Positions 52,859 through 61,860 of a DNA stretch of 64,000 bases are shown one piece after another; position 1 is the stretch's first letter; the number at the start of each line of letters is the position of its first letter. The DNA comes from an uncultured Erythrobacter sp. Lineage in GTDB: Bacteria; Pseudomonadota; Alphaproteobacteria; Sphingomonadales; Sphingomonadaceae. Under the pieces are notes generated by a model. The model was not told where the DNA came from, did not search any database, and saw nothing but the letters and a program-made list of their open reading frames with translations. Position numbers and translations under genes: made by a program. The stretch lies in assembly GCA_947501005.1 (NCBI GenBank), contig CANMTU010000001.1, forward strand, positions 2,194,501-2,258,500, read 5' to 3'.

Positions 52859-53425
52859 ATGCTTCATATAGGAAGCCTCCCTCGAGAGATGCTTTCGGTC
52901 GTCATGGTGGAAGACGTCGGGATGCAAGAACGATCCTTAACCTGCTTCGCCGCGCTTGAAGTTGTTATGCGCGGTGGTCAGCCGGAATTCCGCGAACACC
53001 ATCTTTCAGCATTGGGGCTGGGAGGTTCGCAAGTTCTGTGCGAGCGCTTGGCGCAGCTATCAGCCGATCGGCACGTTATCCTGGGCCAGCCTGCAATCCA
53101 CGGTGATTTCTGGGATTGGGAGGACATGCTATCGACTGGCTCTCTTTTCGTCTCATCCATTTGCGCATACGAGCATTTGCAACCGTCGGGGATGTCCGTG
53201 CTGAGCTTGCCTGGTTTGCCGCTGAGCAAAATCGCTGAGCGGATGAAGCTTGGCCTTACCTCAAAAACCAGGTCTCTGGAGGCAGCCGATTTGGCATCTG
53301 AGCGCGTTCAGTTGCTTTGGCTTGGCTATATTGATGCTCACGCAGGACGAAAGGTCTGCGATAGCCTTTTCGCCGCATATCAAACGTGGAGTGCGATTGA
53401 GCGTGCTCGGCCATTACCATTTTGA
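52859..53425 (+). CDS. Hypothetical protein
   Basis: 188 residues from ATG 52859, 35 bases after the previous stop. No membrane or signal segment. Features: EFREHHLSALGLGGSQVLCERL, HGDFWDWEDMLSTG and VQLLWLGYIDAHAGRKVCDSLF. No family recognised; probably the last gene of the run starting at 49947. Confidence 0.5.
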   Translation: MLHIGSLPREMLSVVMVEDVGMQERSLTCFAALEVVMRGGQPEFREHHLSALGLGGSQVLCERLAQLSADRHVILGQPAIHGDFWDWEDMLSTGSLFVSSICAYEHLQPSGMSVLSLPGLPLSKIAERMKLGLTSKTRSLEAADLASERVQLLWLGYIDAHAGRKVCDSLFAAYQTWSAIERARPLPF

Positions 53426-53483
53426 GTTGCGGCTGTGATGGAAAGGAAGAACACTTACCTCCGGCCCTGTCTGCTCAGTTCCG

Positions 53484-54323
53484 TCAGTTCGCCCTACTCC
53501 ACAGTATGGATCTGGCTAAACGCCTGCTGACACGCAAATTGCCGGCATCTACCAATAGGGTCGCAGCAATACCTTGGCTAAGTGCGTGACTGGGTCCGTC
53601 TATTGCATGAGTTGCAATGCCGATTTTTTTGGTGGGCAGTCGTTTCAGCGCTCTCGCATGCTTTCGGCAGGGAAACGGCCAAAAGTCACGACCCATTTGC
53701 CATTCTTGCCAAGCCGCGGTTTGTTTAAGTGTCTTCTGTCGCGCAGAATCACCGGATCCTCTGATTCCTTGTTGGAGGATCGCCTCGGCCATTAAGCTGT
53801 AATCGCCGTCATAGGAAGTTCGGGACGCTTTCTGCCAAGTTTCGCGATCGAGTCGGTCAGGATCGAAGTCGTGACCTGATCTGTCAGCCAGTTGCTTCAG
53901 GTATTCCAGTTGGGTGCGCCCGTTGCCTTCCCGGAACGGGTGAACGAAATTCACGTCTCCGATGATTTCGGCAGCTTTCTTGGAGAAAGGTTCCGCCTCT
54001 AGGCCTTTGAGATAGGAACTAGCTTTCAGCCTACGGCGGATGTCGGCCATTCCGGTCTCGATAAACCGCCGGAATTGAAAAGCATGGCCATTCTTGGCAA
54101 TTTCAACCCTGCGCACCTCGCCGGCCCAATCGTAGACATCTTGAAAGAGATGACGGTGGATACACCGCAAATGATTGAGGTCGAAATTGCCGGTGGGGGC
54201 TCCTTCGATGGTCCGTTGAACGACAAGGAGCCGTTCCGCTTGGTCCAGCTCGATCTGGTTTGTTAGCCCCAGTCTGTTTCGAAGAACATTTAACCCCGGG
54301 ATGACATATGGGTCGAAACTCAT
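53484..54323 (-). CDS. Fic toxin, class I
   Basis: 279 residues. H128-PFREGNGR is the complete Fic active motif, followed by TQLEYLKQLADRSGHD. The gene has no inhibitory motif of its own; the separate small gene at 54320, overlapping by four bases, supplies it, the VbhT/VbhA class I arrangement. After residue ~190 the C-terminus (WQKASRTSYDGDYSLMAE; KHARALKRLPTKK) is partly basic. It would AMPylate a cellular target unless held by the antitoxin. Confidence 0.87.
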   Translation of the reverse strand: MSFDPYVIPGLNVLRNRLGLTNQIELDQAERLLVVQRTIEGAPTGNFDLNHLRCIHRHLFQDVYDWAGEVRRVEIAKNGHAFQFRRFIETGMADIRRRLKASSYLKGLEAEPFSKKAAEIIGDVNFVHPFREGNGRTQLEYLKQLADRSGHDFDPDRLDRETWQKASRTSYDGDYSLMAEAILQQGIRGSGDSARQKTLKQTAAWQEWQMGRDFWPFPCRKHARALKRLPTKKIGIATHAIDGPSHALSQGIAATLLVDAGNLRVSRRLARSILWSRAN

Positions 54324-54517
54324 TTCCCTGATTGCCGGTCAGCACAGATGGACAGGATGTGATCTCGACGCTGCTCGGGTGTCCATCGCTCGCGCTCGAA
54401 CATGGCGAACATTTCGATCTCGTCGTCCGTAAGCGGGTTACCTTCGATTGCCTGTCGGCCTGCGCCAACAGGTGGCTTGGCGCGGTGTTTGATACCGGGA
54501 TGATCTTCGGTTGCCAT
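54320..54517 (-). CDS. VbhA-like antitoxin of the Fic toxin
   Basis: 65 residues from ATG 54517 (a GTG at 54538 would add seven). Core QAIEGNPLTDDEIEMFAMFERERW: the inhibitory helix with Glu-Gly-Asn and the DEEIxMFxxFE tail of VbhA-type antitoxins. The Ser/Thr expected four residues before the Glu is Arg here. ATGA overlap with the Fic gene ensures coupled synthesis. Confidence 0.8.
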   Translation of the reverse strand: MATEDHPGIKHRAKPPVGAGRQAIEGNPLTDDEIEMFAMFERERWTPEQRRDHILSICADRQSGK

Positions 54518-55103
54518 TAATTTTTCCAATTCCAACACATAAGCGCGCGCGAAAGATAAGAGGGAAGTCCTTTGGAATGACGATCGTCTGCCAGATCACG
54601 CAGGCTCCAAACCTTCTTGTTCTAGGCGCGGCAGCATCAAGTGCCTCATACAGTTCGCCAAGCGTATCGATCTGATTGAGTTTCAAGCCTTTCCGTAGCC
54701 GATCCTTCAGCCCGCCATGCGACGAGGACGTCATGAAGAGTCATGAGTTGCATCCTTCTTCTTCCATCACATTATGACTATACCACATGCGACGGTTTTT
54801 GCATGACGCCCGGCAAATTGGGACGCCTTCATGCGATCGTCGAAAGTTGCAGACGCCCCCCGCTGCTGAGTAGCCAGCGACAATTCAGAGCATCTTGAAG
54901 TTCCGCCTGCCGCCCTTCTTGGCGCCGAATCCATTCAGGTATGCCCCCTTCCGCCACGTCGCCTCGACGCATCATCGGAGGCCTCCCGGGCGCTTGCGTG
55001 TTGGAAGAGACACTGGGAAAGAGTTGTATGCCGGCGGCGGCACTCATTCTTTCGGCGCATTCTATGCTGCGAGCAGGCTTGATCTACTTGCAGTAGGCCC
55101 GCC
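54518..55103. other. Degraded region right of the Fic pair
   Basis: A minus-strand frame (54438-54734) reads LKDRLRKGLKLNQIDTLGEL then YEALDAAAPRTRRFGA and is preceded in another frame by an ATG-led MTLHDVLVAWRAEG, which suggests one gene broken by a frameshift; no family recognised. Between 54830 and 55100 only short frames are seen. Confidence 0.35.
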
Positions 55104-57692
55104 TTAAGACAGATTACCAAACGGCGACGAGACATCCCATTGCCATTGCGGGAGTTCGCCGAACGCTTCACCGCGATCAAAGATCGACAAGAGGTGTTCA
55201 TGGGCAAGCGGTTTGCTGAAGAGGAAGCCCTGCAGATGGCTGCACCCGAGCCCTTCCAGCAACTTGCGCTGCTGAGCGGTCTCGACGCCCTCCGCGACTA
55301 CCGCCATAGAAAGCTGGTCAGCCAGCCCCACCACGGCTCTCACGATGGCCTTGGCTGCTTGCGACTTCTCAATTTCAAGAACGAAAGACTTGTCGATCTT
55401 GACCTTGTCGAACCGGAATTTTTGAAAATAGCTCAGCGACGAATACCCGATTCCGAAGTCATCTAGGGAGGTTTCGATGCCGTGCCGTCTCAGTTCTTCG
55501 AGTTGGGCGAACGCATCGGTCGAATTCTGGATGACGAGGTTCTCGGTGACCTCAAGCTGAAGGCGTCGCGAAGGTAGGCCGGTTTCTCGAAGAACCTGAA
55601 GGACCTTGCCGACTAATTGACCGGAATAGAACTGCCGCGGAGAGAGGTTCACAGCGACCTGGAGATCGTTCGGCCATTGCGCGGCGTCGCGGCACGCGCG
55701 GCGCAGTATCTGTTCGCCTAGGGCGTCGACCAGTCCGCAATTTTCGGCGAGGGAAATGAACAGGTCCGGCGGAACGGGGCCTCTCGCAGGTTCCGTCCAT
55801 CGTGCGAGGGCTTCGAAACCGGTAACCGCTCCACTCGATGCTCGAACGATCGGCTGATAGACCACGTCGAAGAGTTCTGCCTCAACCGCTGCGCGCAGTT
55901 CCGTCTCCAAAACCCGGCGATCGCGTTCCGCTGCATCCATCCGAGCATCGAAGAAGCATGGCTCTCGTCCTCCTTCCAGCTTGGCGCGATACATTGCCAG
56001 ATCCGCATTCTGGCGGAGGACCTCAATACTTTCCCCGTCATCGGGGTAGACGGCAACACCAATAGAGGCACCTACATTCGCAGTTACGCCGCCCACCTGA
56101 ACCGGTGCACATATGATCTGGAGCATGTCAAAGGCTACGGTGCGAGCGCGGGACCGCAAATCCTCGCCGGTCAGCAGACAGATGAACTCATCCCCACCTA
56201 AACGTGCAATCAACGTTCCGTCGTCTACTGAGACGCCAAGTCTCTCGCCGAGCGATCTGAGCACCTCGTCACCGACGACATGGCCGAAATGGTCGTTTAC
56301 GGATTTGAAGCGATCCAGATCGATGTTGAGGATGGCAAATGGCGCCTCGTCTTCGATGAGAGTGCCAACCCGCTCAAGGAAGCTGGCTCGGTTTAGAAGT
56401 CCAGTCAGCGTATCGTATCGCGCCAGTTTCCAGCGTTCGGCTTCCGACTGGCGTATTTCGGTGATGTCTTCCGAAAGTCCCAGGAGATATTGGTTCGATC
56501 GATCTGGACCATCAATTAGGACACGCGTAGTCTTTATATTGAACTTGACCCCATCATTTCGCTCGAAGACGGATTCGACGCACTCGGGATTTCCACTGGC
56601 GATTGCTACAAGGTCGTTCTGCTTGAATGCGGTTCCACGAGAGGAAAACAGTTCGCTGTCATCCTTCCCGAGCACGTCGGCAGCCGGCTGGCCTATTATG
56701 TCTTCAACCTTCTTATTGACCAGAAGATAGCGATGGGTTTCTGCGTCCTTGACGAACAGCATCGACGGGAGGTTGGTGACGATCGCATTCAGAAACTTCT
56801 TGCCGCTATCTCGCTCGGCCTGAAGCTGTTTGCGATCTGTAATGTCACGGATTACGGCAGCAAAACCGCCATGAACCTCATCACCCCATGGAGCGAGCGA
56901 CAACTCGATGGGAAAGATCGAACCGTCCTTCCGTCGCGCTTCGAGCTCGATCAGTTTACCGACTAACCTGGTCGGGCCACCGTTCGAGGCAGTCTCGAAA
57001 CTTTCCCGGTCGTCGGAATGGAAACGTGAGGGAATAATCAATTTTACGTTTTGGCCAATCGCCTCAGCGGCTTCGTGACCGAAAAGACGCACCGAGGCCT
57101 GGTTCCAGAAGACTATTTCAGCGGATCGGTTCGTGGCAAGCACGGCGTCAGGTGTCGAAGCGACCACCTTTGCGGCTATACCTGATTGCAGGCGTGCGCG
57201 GCGCGCTTCGATCAGTTCGCTCACCATTTTCGCGAACTCCTGCAGATGGCGCAGTTCGAAGTCCGTGAATTCAGCGCGCGGCTTGTCATCCAACGCACAG
57301 AGGCTACCCACGCAATGGCCTGTTGGGGGGTAGATCGGGACGCCGGCGTAGAAGCGGATGTGCGGGTCACCTGTGACGAGAGGATTACCGCGAAACGAGT
57401 CGTGTTCCCGCGCATCAAGGACCACAAGCGGATTGCGTCGCCTGACGACGTGATCGCAGATTGCGATGTCCCTCGGCAGCACGTTCAGATCGATGCGGTG
57501 GCGTGCTTTGAACCATTGACGCTCTTGATCGATGAAGCTCACCGCTGCACTACGGACACCTAGGAAGGAAGCGAGCATCTTCGTGACTGCATCGAACTCG
57601 CGTTCGGCTCCGCTGTCCAGAATCGCAAGATTCGCCAAGGCGGCAAGACGCTCACTCTCTTCGAAGAATGTAGGATGCGCTGCCATGTCCAT
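55104..57692 (-). CDS. GAF-PAS-PAS-GGDEF-EAL c-di-GMP enzyme
   Basis: 862 residues, cytosolic. Order: GAF (~20-165, DAVTKMLASFLGVRSAAVSF, FYAGVPI), PAS (~175-290), PAS (~300-420), diguanylate cyclase (~430-595; YDTLTGLLNR, RLGGDEF), phosphodiesterase (~610-855; FEALARW, VNLSPRQF, DDFGIGYSSL, VKIDKSF, AEGVET, QGFLFSKP). Both active sites are complete, so it could make and break c-di-GMP, with direction set by the sensors. The PilZ protein at 7886 is a possible effector, though far away. No membrane segment. Confidence 0.93.
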   Translation of the reverse strand: MDMAAHPTFFEESERLAALANLAILDSGAEREFDAVTKMLASFLGVRSAAVSFIDQERQWFKARHRIDLNVLPRDIAICDHVVRRRNPLVVLDAREHDSFRGNPLVTGDPHIRFYAGVPIYPPTGHCVGSLCALDDKPRAEFTDFELRHLQEFAKMVSELIEARRARLQSGIAAKVVASTPDAVLATNRSAEIVFWNQASVRLFGHEAAEAIGQNVKLIIPSRFHSDDRESFETASNGGPTRLVGKLIELEARRKDGSIFPIELSLAPWGDEVHGGFAAVIRDITDRKQLQAERDSGKKFLNAIVTNLPSMLFVKDAETHRYLLVNKKVEDIIGQPAADVLGKDDSELFSSRGTAFKQNDLVAIASGNPECVESVFERNDGVKFNIKTTRVLIDGPDRSNQYLLGLSEDITEIRQSEAERWKLARYDTLTGLLNRASFLERVGTLIEDEAPFAILNIDLDRFKSVNDHFGHVVGDEVLRSLGERLGVSVDDGTLIARLGGDEFICLLTGEDLRSRARTVAFDMLQIICAPVQVGGVTANVGASIGVAVYPDDGESIEVLRQNADLAMYRAKLEGGREPCFFDARMDAAERDRRVLETELRAAVEAELFDVVYQPIVRASSGAVTGFEALARWTEPARGPVPPDLFISLAENCGLVDALGEQILRRACRDAAQWPNDLQVAVNLSPRQFYSGQLVGKVLQVLRETGLPSRRLQLEVTENLVIQNSTDAFAQLEELRRHGIETSLDDFGIGYSSLSYFQKFRFDKVKIDKSFVLEIEKSQAAKAIVRAVVGLADQLSMAVVAEGVETAQQRKLLEGLGCSHLQGFLFSKPLAHEHLLSIFDRGEAFGELPQWQWDVSSPFGNLS

Positions 57693-57859
57693 CCCGCCGT
57701 CCGTAGCGGAAAGGCATTAACCGATCGTATTCTTCTGAAAGGGAGATTGAGCAGATTTAACGAAACAGGAGGACGCCATTCCCCTCGTTTTAGTTGGCAG
57801 ATATCGAAAATTGTGCGGTAGCGACAAGCGATTGCAGACATTGTTATCGCAGCTGGGAC

Positions 57860-58060
57860 AGGAGGCTTGCGCTTCGCGTTCTAACTCTCGAGCGCCCTCA
57901 GCCGGGGCATCGCAGACCCCCAGCCCGCCATACTTGGACTTCCAGTTGTAGATCGTCGCTTCCGACACCCCGTGCTGTTGGGCCGGGTCGCCGATCTTCG
58001 TGCCAACCTCACCCGCCTTCGACACGCCGAGGTCCGATCTTCGGTGAACTTCGTTCTCTT
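57860..58060 (-). pseudogene. IS3-family orfA remnant
   Basis: On the minus strand, KRTKFTE and then, one frame away, GVSEATIYNWKSKYGGL match the start and HTH of an IS3-family orfA (usual form KRxKFxEEQ... HGVSDATIYNWKAKYGG). A frameshift lies between them, and neither orfB nor an inverted repeat is present. The remainder dissolves into unrelated sequence at ~57860. Confidence 0.65.
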
Positions 58061-58226
58061 CACCTCACCCTTTCCATCAAGAGCGAACTTAATGAAGATG
58101 AGGAAAACTAGGGGGTCACGTCAGAATTTTATCGCAGACAAGGTTCATTGTTCCGCCCTTAGGGGAAGGCTGGTGCTTCCGAAAATCCGCTCGATACATC
58201 GCAACCAAGCTCGAAGGGAACGCGCG

Positions 58227-58313
58227 TTGCGAAAAGGTCTGGTCGTTGTCCTGCCGCTGCTGATCGCAGCCTCGCTGCTGTTCTGGATGTTTGTTCCGTT
58301 CATGGCAGAATAA
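58227..58313 (+). CDS. Possible single-helix small protein
   Basis: A 28-codon frame from a TTG: basic start, then one membrane helix, GLVVVLPLLIAASLLFWMFV, ending PFMAE and TAA. Small membrane proteins of this form exist, but there is no family match and the start is weak (no clear ribosome-binding site). Low confidence. Confidence 0.25.
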   Translation: MRKGLVVVLPLLIAASLLFWMFVPFMAE

Positions 58314-58694
58314 GGTCGTAAATGGACATTTCGATCGGAGCGGAGCCGGCTACACCATCCCGCTTGACCCCCTCGGGGCCAGTCAGCAGCACCAGGCACG
58401 TAGGCTTACCGAGCATTCGTCCATTGGATACGAGCTTTACGGGATCGAGTTATTGGGTGGGGTAGGGTCCGTCGGCGGTGCGATTGGTAAGCACCATCAA
58501 GCTGGACGACGATCCCTTTTTGCCAACGTATTGCTGCAGTTAAACCGATCCGGAGTCATTTTAAGAGGCCAAGGCGCAATCGCGTCGACGAACGCTTTGG
58601 AAACGAGTGTCGGAAGCCTTATACGCTTTTCGACTGGGATGAATTTGCATGGCGGTAACGGGTGTTTAAGCATCGACCTATAATCGATGAACTC
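58314..58694. other. Intergenic region
   Basis: A plus-strand frame of 130 codons crosses this region but has no features (GVGSVGGAIGKHHQAGRRSL); minus-strand shadow frames are as long. No repeat, promoter or RNA gene recognised. Confidence 0.3.
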
Positions 58695-59276
58695 ATGACA
58701 ACCAAGATCGTCACGACCCATCGCCAGGAGAGCACAACCATCGTCGGGGACCCGCCGAAGGTCTTCAGGCATAGATACATTTTCTACTGTGACGCCGGTT
58801 GCAAGCCGAAAGATGGCATTCAATCGCCGGTTGTCTGGGACGGCCGCCGTTTCTTGCGTATCAAGCAACGTCCGGGCACCAACCATCGAGGCGTGTATGA
58901 TGCCGTGGCTACAGCGCTTGATCATGCGATGAAAAAGCGCACCCGCTCGGTCGAGATCACTACACCATCCAAACTGATCTACGATCAACTCGTCGGCAAT
59001 AAGCGTTGCGGAACTGACGCTTTGACTGATGCACGTGACCTGTGCTTGTCGATGGCAAGGCTCCTGCCGGTTGTGACGATCACCTTGATCACGATGCCGC
59101 ATACCATCGATGGCCGGACTTTCGGTTCGCCGGAAGCACTCCGCAAGCATGCTTATAAGCGTGTCCGTCAGACCGGTCAGGGTCGCTGCTCAAAGACCAG
59201 ACCGAGTTCCAGGAAGCCAGGATCCTTGGTTTGCAATGCAATGGTTTCAACCCAGACGGTCTCGCACCCCGTATGA
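58695..59276 (+). CDS. RNase-H-like fold protein
   Basis: 193 residues from ATG 58695; a GTG at 58662 adds eleven. Core: RYIFYCDAGCKPKDGIQSPV, NHRGVYDAVATALDHA, SVEITTPSKLIYDQLVG and DARDLCLSMARLL. The strand-turn-strand with Asp (YCDAG), the helix after NHRGVYDA and the following strand fit the RNase H order, but the second acid is at most GVYDAV (Asp for Glu) and the third is replaced by TTPSK. So it may bind nucleic acid without cleaving it. The last ~33 residues overlap the convergent gene 59177-59629. I do not know a named family. Confidence 0.5.
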   Translation: MTTKIVTTHRQESTTIVGDPPKVFRHRYIFYCDAGCKPKDGIQSPVVWDGRRFLRIKQRPGTNHRGVYDAVATALDHAMKKRTRSVEITTPSKLIYDQLVGNKRCGTDALTDARDLCLSMARLLPVVTITLITMPHTIDGRTFGSPEALRKHAYKRVRQTGQGRCSKTRPSSRKPGSLVCNAMVSTQTVSHPV

Positions 59277-59629
59277 TACGTTTGCATGCTGGCTGCGCTT
59301 TGGCAGAGCAGAACGATTTCGGAAAGGTCGAGCTGCTGTTCCCAGGTATCGAACATCGCGCCCCCGTCGACACCATCGCCCAGAACGGGCTTACCATCGA
59401 TATCGCGACCGATGGTCTCGAAGATCGTCAAACGCAGGTGCTGGTATCCGTCCGGGACTTTCAGGTCCCCAAGCATTTCCACCGCATCCATTAATTCTAT
59501 GTCACCCAAATCACGAAGCTGGTTGGCGAACGTGAGTAGTTCTTGGTCGATGGTGTTGCTTTTTGTTTCCCCATCGTGCCGGAACGTTGATCCGGCATGC
59601 TCAGTATCGATATTTACGTGCTTATTCAT
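59177..59629 (-). CDS. Hypothetical acidic protein
   Basis: 150 residues from ATG 59629, which follows a GGAGTTGGAAA site. Acidic and helical with a LDLSEIVLLCQSAASMQTYHTGC core; ends LELGLVFEQRP. No family recognised. Its 3' part overlaps the convergent RNase-H-like gene by 100 bases, so the annotation of one of the two ends is probably wrong, or the pair is truly antisense. Confidence 0.45.
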   Translation of the reverse strand: MNKHVNIDTEHAGSTFRHDGETKSNTIDQELLTFANQLRDLGDIELMDAVEMLGDLKVPDGYQHLRLTIFETIGRDIDGKPVLGDGVDGGAMFDTWEQQLDLSEIVLLCQSAASMQTYHTGCETVWVETIALQTKDPGFLELGLVFEQRP

Positions 59630-59780
59630 TTTCCAACTCCTTTACAAATACACCAAACGGACACACCGTTGTGTATCTATTTTCGCAAATCAATATGCCT
59701 CACTTTTCCTAAGCCTTAAGTTCCATTGATGTGTCGAGTTGAAGATAATTCAGCCTTCGAGAGGAAATGAGCAAGAGTGA

Positions 59781-59996
59781 CCGGTAACTCATTCTTGTCC
59801 TAATCAGTCGGAGCCTTCTGACCGAGCGCATACCTGGACGGAACGGTTCAAGTCGATCCTGACCGGTTTGCTGGGAAATCCTATCGCGCACGATGAAGGA
59901 TACTGGCGGCGCCATGTGGAGGTCACTTCGAAGGAACCCGACCTCGAGGCGACGCTGTCGGTCGAGCCCGAGAACCTTGCCGATGATGAGGCGTAA
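59781..59996 (+). pseudogene. 3' fragment of an unknown gene
   Basis: An open frame without its own start gives FKSILTGLLGNPIAHDEGYW, RRHVEVTSKEPDLEA and PENLADDEA, ending TAA. Composition is coding-like, but the upstream part is missing (stop at 59778). No family recognised. Confidence 0.35.
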
Positions 59997-60112
59997 GACA
60001 TGACCTCGTCATGCAGTATCGCGCTCTTGTCGAAGCGAGGATCGATGAACGCGTATCTTTCCTGTTCGACCCTCGGCTGGACAGGAATGACGATCGCTGA
60101 TCGCACTGTTTC

Positions 60113-60460
60113 TCAGGCAGTCCCTGGCATCTCGTTCCAGAGACGATCATCGAGGGTCCGGCCGCCGGATTTCGGACGGATGCCTCCCCATTGCTTAAAG
60201 AAGAAGGCGACACCCTGACTGACGCATTCGTCGCGGACTTCCCGGACCCAGTCGGCTTCCATCGGTCGGCAACCCGGTCCGCTCTCGCCGCCGACGATGA
60301 CCCAATGGATCCCGTCGAGATCGAGGGGGCCAGTGGGACCGATCAAGGGCTCCACCGAAAGGAAACGGACGGCCGCCGGGGCCTGACGCAGATGATCGAT
60401 CCGCGACCGCGCTCCTGCATGCTCCATCGAGACGCCTAGGCTTGCGGCTATCGCGTGCCG
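60113..60460 (-). pseudogene. DUF5131 (phage Gp37/Gp68-like) C-terminal fragment
   Basis: The frame from ~60460 reads LGVSME, QAPAAVRFLSVEPLIGPTGP, HWVIVGGESGPGCRPMEADW and VREVRDECVSQGVAFFFKQW. This is the second half of DUF5131 proteins (SAM-radical-like, phage and island genes), whose first half with the Cys motif is missing; a stop (TAA, 60461-60463) closes the frame upstream. Decayed remnant. Confidence 0.75.
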
Positions 60461-60624
60461 TTAAAAACAATCGCGTTAGTTTCGCTAACAGGCGACGGCG
60501 GATGTGCGAGATTTTTCCCCCCCTCAAGGGGAGGGCGTGCCAGTCGTCATCTCTGCGCAAAAATGCTGCATTTTTCATTCTCTAGCCCCGGATCATGTCC
60601 GAAGGTTCGATGAGTGATGGGCGA
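60461..60624. other. Boundary stretch of the accessory island
   Basis: No gene. The plus strand ends with AT-rich and purine-rich runs (TTTTTCCCCCCCTC-like near 60515). This is where phage- and island-type fragments end and chromosome-like genes resume, so it may be the right edge of the island; no repeat matching the left edge was found. Confidence 0.3.
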
Positions 60625-61083
60625 CTACCAGTTCAACTTTTTGAGCCGTTGCTCTTTGGGCTCTCTCGTAAACCGGTTTGCAGCTGCCTTTGCCTCATCA
60701 ATGTGGATGGCTGTGAGGTTGGGCGTGATAAGCCTGAGATATTCGCCTGTCAGTCGAAGTTGGTCCTCACCTTCCCCAAAATGGGTCGCTGGCAACTTCG
60801 GGAGGCCATGTAACTCGGTGAGAATTCGCGACAGGTTTTCCAAGTTTGCGTCCAGATCTCGGTTGAGGCGCTGAAACCAGCGGAACCGTATGCCGAACCG
60901 CACCAGATGTGCCTGGATCCTGAGATACCAGAACGGTGGACCTCCCAAACGGCCACGCATCCTGTCCTCGAAGCTGCGCCCGTAGTTGTAAAGGAAGCTG
61001 CCGGCTGCGAGGCCGAGAAAGAACCATACCATCCAAGCGCCTGCCGGATCGAAGATGTAGTCGAGGAACCAGTCTTCTGCCAT
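60625..61083 (-). CDS. Membrane-anchored hypothetical protein
   Basis: 152 residues from ATG 61083. An N-terminal membrane helix (AWMVWFFLGLAAGSFLYNYG, ~17-36) is followed by a basic-amphipathic region (RMRGRLGGPPFWYLRIQAHL) and a helical domain (NRDLDANLENLSRILTEL). The helix-loop-helix at the end ends in KEQRLKKLNW. No family recognised; it is likely an inner-membrane protein with a cytoplasmic tail. Confidence 0.55.
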   Translation of the reverse strand: MAEDWFLDYIFDPAGAWMVWFFLGLAAGSFLYNYGRSFEDRMRGRLGGPPFWYLRIQAHLVRFGIRFRWFQRLNRDLDANLENLSRILTELHGLPKLPATHFGEGEDQLRLTGEYLRLITPNLTAIHIDEAKAAANRFTREPKEQRLKKLNW

Positions 61084-61390
61084 ATGTCCAGCAGGATGGT
61101 GTCGTTGCCAGATGCTTCGGTCGCCCGTTCAATGTTGAGCGTCGTCATGACGCGCACGACTGCAATCGTGATGCGGCCCCCGATGACGGTAGGTATAATT
61201 CGGATGCCCATGCGAATCGCATAGTTAAAGCTCCTTAATTTTGGGTGGTTGGGTTGTTCGCCGCTTGGGAGTGCAGCGCCTTTAACAACGTTCAGAACAT
61301 TACGCTCGAGACGAAATAGAATCGTCGAATTCGATTACTCGACATGATTGAATTCCATCCGTCGGCAACGTTGCTGCGGAAGGAGTGACT

Positions 61391-61609
61391 ATGAAATCGG
61401 ACATATTGTTGACGAAATTTGCAGGAGGCTTCGCTGTGTCGCTGTTGACGCTTGCCACGATGGTAGTTTGAGCCGTGATACTCAATACAGGTATCAGGGA
61501 TGCACTGGTTTCCAAGCGTGCATTGGCTCTCGCGTTCGTCGGCGTTCTGCTGAAGTCGGCGTTTGCGCTGCACTGGATCTATGCGACCGGGCCGACCCCT
61601 GGCGATTGA
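61391..61609 (+). pseudogene. Small membrane protein with in-frame stop
   Basis: The ATG at 61391 follows GGAGTGACT, a good ribosome-binding site. The frame reads MKSDILLTKFAGGFAVSLLT then LATMVV and stops at TGA 61469-61471 (codon 27). It continues in the same frame for 45 more codons, AVILNTGIRDALVSKRALAL then AFVGVLLKSAFALHWIYATG, to TGA 61607-61609. The two halves have the same composition and together give a plausible two-helix protein, so the stop is probably a recent nonsense mutation. Confidence 0.5.
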
Positions 61610-61860
61610 AGCGTTGCCGCCCCTCGCGCCGAATCGCCGCTGAAATTCCCGCATATTCCGGTTGCAGGAATAGGCGCAAACCCGCGTATGTTACGCTGCG
61701 ACCGGAGATATGCGGTGGCGATACGCAAGGGCCCCATCGCAAAAGCGACGACTAGACCAGCGACGATTGTTGCTATGAGCGGAGTATGATTAGGCTTGGC
61801 TGCAGTAGGCCTTGAAACCCCTGCATCGCGTCAGGCGCGCGTGGGCGAAGGCTATTGGAC
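61610..61860. other. Intergenic region
   Basis: No gene or repeat recognised; short antisense frames only. The 3' end of the lipoprotein gene begins at 61861. Confidence 0.3.

Noticed and set aside
54438-54734. 98-codon minus-strand frame upstream of the Fic antitoxin as a gene
   Set aside because: It overlaps the antitoxin in another frame, and its second half has coding bias of the antitoxin strand only. At best a frameshifted remnant, and reported only in the region note.
61469-61471. In-frame TGA read as selenocysteine
   Set aside because: No selenocysteine insertion hairpin was seen after the codon, and a two-helix protein of this type has no reason to carry one. A nonsense mutation is simpler.
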